From Thermodesulfobacteriota bacterium (GTDB taxonomy: Bacteria > Desulfobacterota > DSM-4660 > Desulfatiglandales > Desulfatiglandaceae), in assembly GCA_028278625.1 (NCBI GenBank), contig JANQDY010000052.1, forward strand, positions 1-10,350: a DNA stretch of 10,350 nucleotides. Direction: 5' to 3'. Below, one piece after another: positions 5,985-10,350 of this stretch (position 1 is its first letter; every line of letters begins with the position of its first letter). Below the pieces are notes generated by a model. The model made no database searches. It was not told the DNA's origin and was given only the letters and a program-made list of their open reading frames with translations. The position numbers and the translations under genes are program-made.

Positions 5985-7718
5985 ATGAAAAAAGATAACA
6001 CCAGATCGGATCTGTTTCTCGAGGGGGGACGGGTCCTGAATGTCTACACCGGTGAAATCCTTGAGGCCAATGTGGCGGTCAAGGGAGAGAAAATATACGA
6101 TGTGGGACCGGACACCGGTTCCCTGGGACAGAAGACCATCCGTCTCGACATGACCGGAAAAACGCTCGTTCCCGGTTACGTGGAGCCCCACTGCCATCCG
6201 TGGGACACCTACAACCCCCTGTCATTCGGTGAGGAAGCCTGCCGGCTGGGAACCACCACCCTTGTGTGCGACGATCTCACCTTCTTCCTGCTCATGGGCG
6301 TTGACCGGTTCGAGGCGTTCATGGATGCACTCACCTTCATGCCCATAAAGTTCTTCTGGTTTGTCCGCCTCATGCCGCAAACACCCATGGAAGACGAAGC
6401 CGCGCTCTTTAAGGAAGAGAACCTCAAAAGACTGCTTGGAAACCCCTTGGTGCTCTCCGTCGGAGAGATCACCCGATGGCATGAGTTGTTGGAGGGCAAC
6501 CCCAAAATATTGAACCTTATACGCTTTGCCAGACGTCTCGGAAAACGCGTTGACGGCCACACCGCCGGCGCCAAATATGAAAAACTGGCTGTCATCTCCA
6601 GGGCGGGGGTTGAGTCCTGTCACGAAAGCATCAATGATCAAGAGGTCCTGGAACGGCTGAGGCTGGGTCTCCATGTGATGCTGCGGCACAGTTCCCTCAG
6701 GCAGGATTTGAGAACCCTTTTAAAGGGGATTCAAAAAGCCCCTCTTTCCGTCTGTCGCGTCATGCTCACAACGGACGGTTCCACCCCCGCCTTCCAACTG
6801 AACTGGGGGATGACCGACCGCCTCGTTAAAATCGCCATGGAGGAAGGGATCGATCCGGTGGCGGCCTACCGCATGGTGACCCTTAATCCCGCGGTCTACT
6901 TCGGCCTCGAAGACCGGATCGGCGGTATTGCTCCGGGAAGGGACGCGGACATCCTGGTGCTGGCGGATCTGCGAAACCCCACCCCGGAAACCGTCATCTC
7001 AAAAGGGCGGATCATGGCCCAAAAAGGAGCCCTTCTCAGCCCTTTCCCCAAAATAGATTGGCATCGCTTTTTACCGGAAACGGCCCAAATTCGATGCGAC
7101 GGGTTCGCAAAGGCGGATTATTTCAGAATCCCCATAAATGGAAAAAGCAACGGGCAAACCGTTCCATTTCCCGTGGTCAAATTCATCAATCCGGTGATTA
7201 CACGGGTGGAGGAGATGCAATTCCCCGTGCAAAACGGTTACGTGGACGTTCCTTTGAAAGAGGGGTTCAGCCTGGTCGCCACTTTGAACCGGCGCGGAAG
7301 ATGGGTGGCAAACGGCATTTTAAAGGGGTTTGCCGACAAGGTGGACGGCATCGCTTCCACCTTCAACACCGCCGCCGAGATCGTCGTCATGGGCCGACAA
7401 CCGGAAGCCATGGCCATGGCGGTTAACCGGGTGCTTGAAATGGGCGGAGGGATCGTGGCAGTGGAAAAAGGAAAGACGGCTTATGAGTTCCCGCTCCCTC
7501 TGGGAGGGATGATGTCGGAGAGGCCTTTTAAGGAATTGGCGGATAAGGACAACGATCTTCAGGAATTTCTCTCGAAGCGGGGGTTCAAATTCCACGACCC
7601 CCTCTACACCTTCATTTTTATTCCCAATGATTTTCTGCCCGATGTCAGGATCAACCGCAAAGGCGTGGTGAACATCAAAAACGGCCGGATCCTGTGGCCG
7701 GCTCGAAGGCTCCCATAG
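5985..7718 (+). CDS. Adenine-deaminase-like amidohydrolase, substrate uncertain
   Basis: The 577-residue protein has the composite amidohydrolase layout of adenine deaminase (Ade): a small beta-sandwich piece (1-62), a TIM-barrel metal site and the Ade C-terminal domain (about 400-570). Visible metal-site residues are H69 and H71 (EPHCH), E161 (VGEITRW), H192 (DGHTAG), H213 (CHES) and D264. The stretch DPVAAYRMVTLNPAVYFGL (289-307) is close to the Ade consensus. Two Ade signatures are changed. TDD-x-HP, recalled for true adenine deaminases, reads TDGSTP here (263-268), and the C-terminal AHDSHN motif is replaced by FNTAAE (460-465). Deamination of free adenine to hypoxanthine is therefore doubtful, and another purine-like or cyclic amide substrate is possible. 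AGGAAGA four bases before the ATG fixes the start. The 31-base gap after the acetyltransferase suggests co-transcription. The 3' end overlaps convergent modC. Confidence 0.8.
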   Translation: MKKDNTRSDLFLEGGRVLNVYTGEILEANVAVKGEKIYDVGPDTGSLGQKTIRLDMTGKTLVPGYVEPHCHPWDTYNPLSFGEEACRLGTTTLVCDDLTFFLLMGVDRFEAFMDALTFMPIKFFWFVRLMPQTPMEDEAALFKEENLKRLLGNPLVLSVGEITRWHELLEGNPKILNLIRFARRLGKRVDGHTAGAKYEKLAVISRAGVESCHESINDQEVLERLRLGLHVMLRHSSLRQDLRTLLKGIQKAPLSVCRVMLTTDGSTPAFQLNWGMTDRLVKIAMEEGIDPVAAYRMVTLNPAVYFGLEDRIGGIAPGRDADILVLADLRNPTPETVISKGRIMAQKGALLSPFPKIDWHRFLPETAQIRCDGFAKADYFRIPINGKSNGQTVPFPVVKFINPVITRVEEMQFPVQNGYVDVPLKEGFSLVATLNRRGRWVANGILKGFADKVDGIASTFNTAAEIVVMGRQPEAMAMAVNRVLEMGGGIVAVEKGKTAYEFPLPLGGMMSERPFKELADKDNDLQEFLSKRGFKFHDPLYTFIFIPNDFLPDVRINRKGVVNIKNGRILWPARRLP

Positions 7719-8424
7719 ATCCCCCGGCCAATGAAAGGGTCCCACCGTAAGGTCCGGTCATGATTTCCTTAGCGGGTCCTGCTGCGCTGACCCGCCCTTC
7801 CTCCAAAAGCACCACCTGATCGGCCAGATGAAGGATTTCATCCATGGCATGGGTCACATACAAAATGGGGATTGAAAACGCCCGAGACATTTGCAGGATA
7901 AAGGGGAGGACCTCCCTCTTGCGCTCCGGGTCCAGGGATGCCAGCGGTTCATCCATGAGCAGGAGGGACGGACTGGTCAACAGGGCCCGTCCGATGGCCA
8001 CCCGTTGTTTTTCTCCCCCTGAAAGCCTTGCCGGTCTGCGATAGAGCAGATGCCCGATACCCAGGAGTTCCACCACTTTTTCAAGGGTCACATACCGAAG
8101 TGATAAAGGGGTGCGTTTCATTCCGTATGTCAGGTTTTTTTTCACCGACAGATGGGGCAAAAGGCGCCCGTCCTGAAAAACATACCCGATCCGGCGCCTT
8201 TCAGGTGGAAGGTCGATGCGGTTTTTTGAATCAAAGAGCACGCATCCGTTTACGGCCACCCGGCCCTCATCCGGTTTCAGGAGGCCCGCAACCATATTGA
8301 TGACGGAGGTTTTGCCGGCCCCGGAAGGTCCGAAAATGGCGGTCACCCCTGATGGCTCCCCGTTAAAGGCCGCATCAACGGTGAAATTCCCCTGCCGTCG
8401 TTTTACACGAATCTTCAAAACCAC
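7675..8424 (-). CDS. modC: ModC, ATP-binding subunit of molybdate ABC importer, lacking the C-terminal Mop/TOBE domain
   Basis: The 249-residue ABC ATPase powers molybdate uptake. Visible motifs are Walker A GPSGAGKT (32-39), Q-loop Q84 in YVFQDGRLLPHLSV (a ModC-type sequence), signature LSGGEKQR (134-141), Walker B LLLMDEP (154-160) and switch histidine H192. Typical ModC is about 350 residues with a C-terminal Mop-like oxyanion-binding domain. This protein ends about 30 residues after the ATPase core in a Gly/Ala-rich tail, so that regulatory domain is absent. The GTG start directly abuts the modB stop, and AAAGGA is just upstream. A TTG two codons downstream is an alternative start with better spacing. 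The last 44 bases overlap the convergent amidohydrolase gene. Paralogous sulfate or tungstate ATPases look similar; the adjacent modA and modB support ModC. Confidence 0.88.
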   Translation of the reverse strand: MVLKIRVKRRQGNFTVDAAFNGEPSGVTAIFGPSGAGKTSVINMVAGLLKPDEGRVAVNGCVLFDSKNRIDLPPERRRIGYVFQDGRLLPHLSVKKNLTYGMKRTPLSLRYVTLEKVVELLGIGHLLYRRPARLSGGEKQRVAIGRALLTSPSLLLMDEPLASLDPERKREVLPFILQMSRAFSIPILYVTHAMDEILHLADQVVLLEEGRVSAAGPAKEIMTGPYGGTLSLAGGSMGAFEPATGSGRF

Positions 8425-9117
8425 CTATCCTTTCATCTTCCCTGTAAACCTGCGGGCCGCCACTTCCGAAAAAAGGAGGGCCAGCATGGCCAGGGTAATT
8501 GAAAGCAGACACAGCCTGAGGGCCCCGGTTTCGCCGTCGGGCATTTGGGTGAGGGTATAGAGGGCCAGGGGGAGCGTACGGGTTTCGCCGGGAATGTTGG
8601 AGACAAAGGTGATGGTGGCGCCGAACTCCCCCAGACTCCTGGCAAAGGCCATGATCAAGCCGCTGATGATGCCGGGGATTGCCAGCGGCAGGGTGACGGT
8701 GAAAAAAACCGTAACCGGTCCCGCCCCCAGGGTCCGGGCCGCCGCCTCAAGCCCCTGGTCCACGCTCTCCATGGAGAGGCGCACCGCCCGCACCAGAAGT
8801 GGAAAGGACATGACCGCAGCGGCAAGGGCCGCCCCTTTCCAGTTAAATGCCAGGGTGATGCCCAGATGGGCCTCAAGGAATGCGCCCAGGGGCCCTTTTC
8901 GACCGAAAAGCACCAGAAGCACATACCCCGTCACCACCGGCGGGAGAACCAAGGGGAGATGGAGGATGCCGTCAAAAAAGCTTTTTCCCGGAAAGCGGAG
9001 CCGCGCAAGGATCCAGGCCGCCAGAATGCCGAAGGGGAGGCTGACCAGAACCGCCCAAAGGGAGATCCAAAGGCTTAAGCGGAGCGCCTCCCACTCCATG
9101 GGTGTCAATTCGAACAT
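8425..9117 (-). CDS. modB: ModB, permease subunit of molybdate ABC importer
   Basis: The 230-residue inner-membrane protein has about five or six hydrophobic segments (near 14-38, 50-71, 94-112, 144-160 and 200-217). It carries the EAA cytoplasmic loop that contacts the ATPase: EAAARTLGAGPVTVFFTVTL (124-143), followed by PLAIPGI. LPLVLPPVVTGYVLL (54-68) and ARSLGEFGAT (159-168) are strongly typical of ModB. The length matches the family, which forms a homodimeric channel for molybdate delivered by ModA. The ATG is five bases after the modA stop, with TAGGGGAT immediately upstream, and the stop abuts modC, so the three genes form one operon. The related sulfate permeases CysT/CysW and the tungstate permease TupB are less likely given the motif set and neighbours. 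Confidence 0.92.
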   Translation of the reverse strand: MFELTPMEWEALRLSLWISLWAVLVSLPFGILAAWILARLRFPGKSFFDGILHLPLVLPPVVTGYVLLVLFGRKGPLGAFLEAHLGITLAFNWKGAALAAAVMSFPLLVRAVRLSMESVDQGLEAAARTLGAGPVTVFFTVTLPLAIPGIISGLIMAFARSLGEFGATITFVSNIPGETRTLPLALYTLTQMPDGETGALRLCLLSITLAMLALLFSEVAARRFTGKMKG

Positions 9118-9122
9118 ATCCC

Positions 9123-9917
9123 CTACGGCACCTTGAAACCGTACCGTTCAAAAACAGCCGTTGCTTCCGGGGACCGGAGGAAGGCCATGAATTTCTTCAC
9201 TGCCGGCCTTACGCGATCCGCAACCACGGCCACCGGATAGACGATGGGGGAATGGGTTCCAGGCGGAAACGCGCCCACAACGCGAACCTTATCCGTAATG
9301 GCCGCATCGGTGGAATAGACGATCCCCAACGGCACCTCACCGCGCTCAACCATCATGAGGGCGGCCCGCACATCCTTCATTCCCGCAACCTTGCTTTTGA
9401 TCGACGGCCAGATATTCAGCTTCATCAGGGCTTCCTTTCCGTATATTCCCGCCGGAACGTGTTCCGGATCCCCCATTGCCAGCCGGCCATTGCCAAGATA
9501 ATCAACCAATGGAAAACCGGGCGCCACGGGAATATGTTCGCAAGGGCTCTCAAGGGGAGCCACCAGCACGATGCGGTTTCCCAAGATGTCAACCCGACTT
9601 CCCGGCGAAATCAGCTTTTCAGATGCCAGGTAATCCATCCATTTCCGGTTGGCGGAAAGGTAGATGTCCGCAGGCGCCCCATTATCGATCTGTTTGGCCA
9701 GGGTTGAAGAGGCGGCAAAGGAAAACCGAATTCGGCCCTTATGCTTTGTCCTGTAGAGGTCCGCGATATCCCTCATGGCGTTGGTGGTTGATGCGGCGGC
9801 AAATACGGTCACCGTATCGGATGCCTCTGCCCCAGAAATGGGGGCGAGGACCGCCCAGAGGATCAGAACCCCCACAATGAACAAATGCTTTTCAATCCTG
9901 TTGTTTTTCCCTTTCAT
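9123..9917 (-). CDS. modA: ModA, periplasmic molybdate-binding protein
   Basis: The 264-residue protein starts with a Sec signal peptide: basic N-terminus, hydrophobic 11-27, and likely cleavage after GAEA near residue 32. The mature domain is a type II periplasmic binding protein with ModA landmarks: VTVFAAAST (36-44), FSFAASSTLAKQI (66-78), APADIYLSAN (81-90), VPAGIYGKEAL (154-164) and GIVYSTDA (198-205). These correspond to the oxyanion-contacting segments known from E. coli ModA. It captures molybdate, possibly also tungstate, and passes it to ModB/ModC. Molybdenum or tungsten would feed molybdopterin enzymes such as formate dehydrogenases. ATG at 9917 was chosen because GAAGGAAG lies five bases upstream and the signal peptide begins there. 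A longer frame from TTG at 9995 would run through the promoter and lacks a signal-peptide start. Confidence 0.93.
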   Translation of the reverse strand: MKGKNNRIEKHLFIVGVLILWAVLAPISGAEASDTVTVFAAASTTNAMRDIADLYRTKHKGRIRFSFAASSTLAKQIDNGAPADIYLSANRKWMDYLASEKLISPGSRVDILGNRIVLVAPLESPCEHIPVAPGFPLVDYLGNGRLAMGDPEHVPAGIYGKEALMKLNIWPSIKSKVAGMKDVRAALMMVERGEVPLGIVYSTDAAITDKVRVVGAFPPGTHSPIVYPVAVVADRVRPAVKKFMAFLRSPEATAVFERYGFKVP

Positions 9918-9922
9918 GTCTG

Positions 9923-9930
9923 CTTCCTTC
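9923..9930 (-). promoter_or_regulatory. Ribosome-binding site fixing the modA start
   Basis: GAAGGAAG on the minus strand ends five bases before the ATG at 9917. It argues against the longer reading frame that begins at 9995. Confidence 0.65.
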
Positions 9931-9944
9931 AAAAATGGAATATA

Positions 9945-9967
9945 GAATATTTCAAATTGGAATATTC
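9945..9967. promoter_or_regulatory. Palindromic operator candidate at modA -10/transcription start
   Basis: Arms GAATATT (9945-9951) and AATATTC (9961-9967) are exact inverted copies. The spacer continues the symmetry (CAA, central A, TTG), so ten of eleven base pairs match across 23 bp. A further GAATAT copy abuts it at 9939-9944. The element begins at the -10 box and covers the expected start of transcription, as a repressor operator would. It does not resemble the E. coli ModE box as I recall it. A molybdate- or tungstate-sensing repressor is a reasonable inference, but no such regulator gene is in the window. Confidence 0.6.
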
Positions 9968-9995
9968 TTTTATGGAAACCTTGATCTTTTGTCAA
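9967..9995 (-). promoter_or_regulatory. Candidate sigma-70 promoter for modABC
   Basis: On the minus strand, a perfect -35 TTGACA (9995-9990) is followed after 17 bases by TAAAAG (9972-9967), a four-of-six -10 match. The start would be near 9960, about 43 bases before the modA ATG. Palindromes overlie both boxes. Confidence 0.6.
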
Positions 9996-10002
9996 GACAA
10001 AA
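9987..10002. promoter_or_regulatory. Palindrome over the modA -35 box
   Basis: TTTTGTC (9987-9993) and GACAAAA (9996-10002) are perfect 7-bp inverted arms around two bases. The -35 hexamer of the modA promoter lies inside. It could be a second operator, or a coincidence enriched by A/T runs. Confidence 0.45.
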
Positions 10003-10175
10003 CCCGAACACTGGAAATCGCCATGTGGCTTACGGTACGACCGCTTTCCTAAATCTCCCCGCTAATAGTTAAATTCTTTTTGCTTGACCCACAAGCCGAT
10101 TATCTCTATGCTCCTGCCTAGAAAAAGTGCTGCATAATCACCATTACCTATTCATCTCAGTGTCGATATAGAACT

Positions 10176-10256
10176 ATGCTTCCGATTCCACAAAATTCTC
10201 TAACCCGATTCAATGAAGCATTAGCACAACGCGAAGTGCCAGTGCCTTTTCAGTAA
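10176..10256 (+). pseudogene. Possible remnant of a tyrosine recombinase/integrase N-terminus
   Basis: ATG at 10176 opens 26 codons ending in TAA at 10254-10256. The peptide begins MLPIPQNSLTRFNEALAQRE and ends VPVPFQ. This resembles, from memory, the first residues of integron- or XerC-like site-specific recombinases common in Desulfobacterota, where a Y/K/W/L-rich helix of the SAM-like N-terminal domain normally follows. That continuation is not found in any forward frame afterwards, and there is no ribosome site. If real, it is a fragment left by deletion or recombination. The match is short and unsearched, so chance resemblance is quite possible. Confidence 0.3.
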
Positions 10257-10261
10257 GCGAT

Positions 10262-10281
10262 CACGGGGTAAATTACCCGTG
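10262..10281. repeat. Short inverted repeat
   Basis: CACGGG (10262-10267) and CCCGTG (10276-10281) are perfect inverted arms, and the interior GGTAA-A-TTACC is symmetric with one extra G. No T-tract follows on either strand, so it is not a typical rho-independent terminator. It lies next to the recombinase-like fragment and over the stop codon of the possible minus-strand gene end. Confidence 0.45.
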
Positions 10282-10350
10282 TGATATCCAAGCCAGGTCT
10301 GGCTTCTGTTCTTTGAAATAGGCTCGCATAGCATCAACCAAGACCGGAAA
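10273..10350 (-). CDS. Possible C-terminal end of an unrecognised protein, runs off right edge
   Basis: On the minus strand, 25 codons read from the window edge to TAA at 10275-10273. The peptide FPVLVDAMRAYFKEQKPDLA, then WISHG, has a balanced, helix-like composition plausible for a real C-terminus, but I recognise no family. A frame of this length stays open by chance about one time in three. It points toward modA, so it would be upstream of mod on the same strand, separated from modA by about 355 bases. Confidence 0.3.
   Translation of the reverse strand, partial: FPVLVDAMRAYFKEQKPDLAWISHG

Larger units (their letters stand above)
10003..10350. other. AT-richer stretch without an intact gene
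   Basis: About 350 bases upstream of the mod promoter contain no open frame of normal length. Composition is visibly richer in A/T than the flanking genes. The only items seen are a short recombinase-like frame (10176-10256), an inverted repeat (10262-10281) and a possible gene end on the minus strand (10273-10350). Nothing is recognised between 10003 and 10175. Confidence 0.6.

Noticed and set aside
8545..9136. Overlapping plus-strand frames opposite modB
   Set aside because: The translations are low-complexity Lys/Arg/Gly-rich and antisense to a clear ModB coding region.
9918..9995. N-terminal extension of ModA from TTG at 9995
   Set aside because: It would translate through the -10 box and palindrome, and places the signal peptide internally.
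1..10350. CRISPR arrays, tRNA or rRNA genes and complete insertion sequences
   Set aside because: No regularly spaced repeats, cloverleaf-like sequences, rRNA segments or intact transposase genes were seen on either strand.

Overview
The window looks like chromosomal DNA of a sulfate-reducing bacterium, most likely Desulfobacterota. The main reason is a complete, tightly packed dsrMKJOP operon in the gene order typical of sulfate reducers. No rRNA, dsrAB or other lineage marker is present, so placement below phylum is not attempted.

Left edge (1-430): the 5' end of a nuoA-like gene (respiratory complex I subunit A) runs off the left edge on the minus strand. It is divergent from dsrM. The intergenic stretch holds a promoter-like element for each direction, and an FNR-like half-palindrome overlaps the nuo one.

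Centre (431-7718, plus strand): dsrM, dsrK, dsrJ, dsrO and dsrP are joined by 1-4 bp overlaps or gaps under 10 bp. Together they encode the transmembrane complex thought to move electrons between the quinone pool or periplasmic cytochromes and the cytoplasmic sulfite-reduction partner DsrC. A GNAT acetyltransferase gene overlaps the end of dsrP by 23 bp. After a 31-bp gap comes a gene for an adenine-deaminase-like amidohydrolase that lacks two signature motifs of true adenine deaminases. Neither gene has a known role in sulfite reduction; they may simply be co-transcribed.

Right half (7675-9917, minus strand): a modABC operon for a high-affinity molybdate (or tungstate) ABC importer. modC converges on the deaminase-like gene and the two coding regions overlap by 44 bp. 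ModC ends soon after its ATPase domain, without the usual C-terminal Mop/TOBE regulatory domain. Upstream of modA is a promoter-like element with two palindromes, one over the -35 box and one over the -10/start region. This is the best regulatory candidate in the window.

Right edge (10003-10350): visibly AT-richer DNA with no intact gene. It contains a short reading frame resembling the N-terminus of a tyrosine recombinase that stops after 26 codons, a short inverted repeat, and possibly the last 25 codons of a minus-strand gene. It may be the edge of an accessory or scarred segment.

Most of the window is recognisable housekeeping or energy metabolism. I do not see a clear undescribed multi-gene system. 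The points most worth checking are the altered amidohydrolase, the double-palindrome mod promoter and the recombinase-like remnant.
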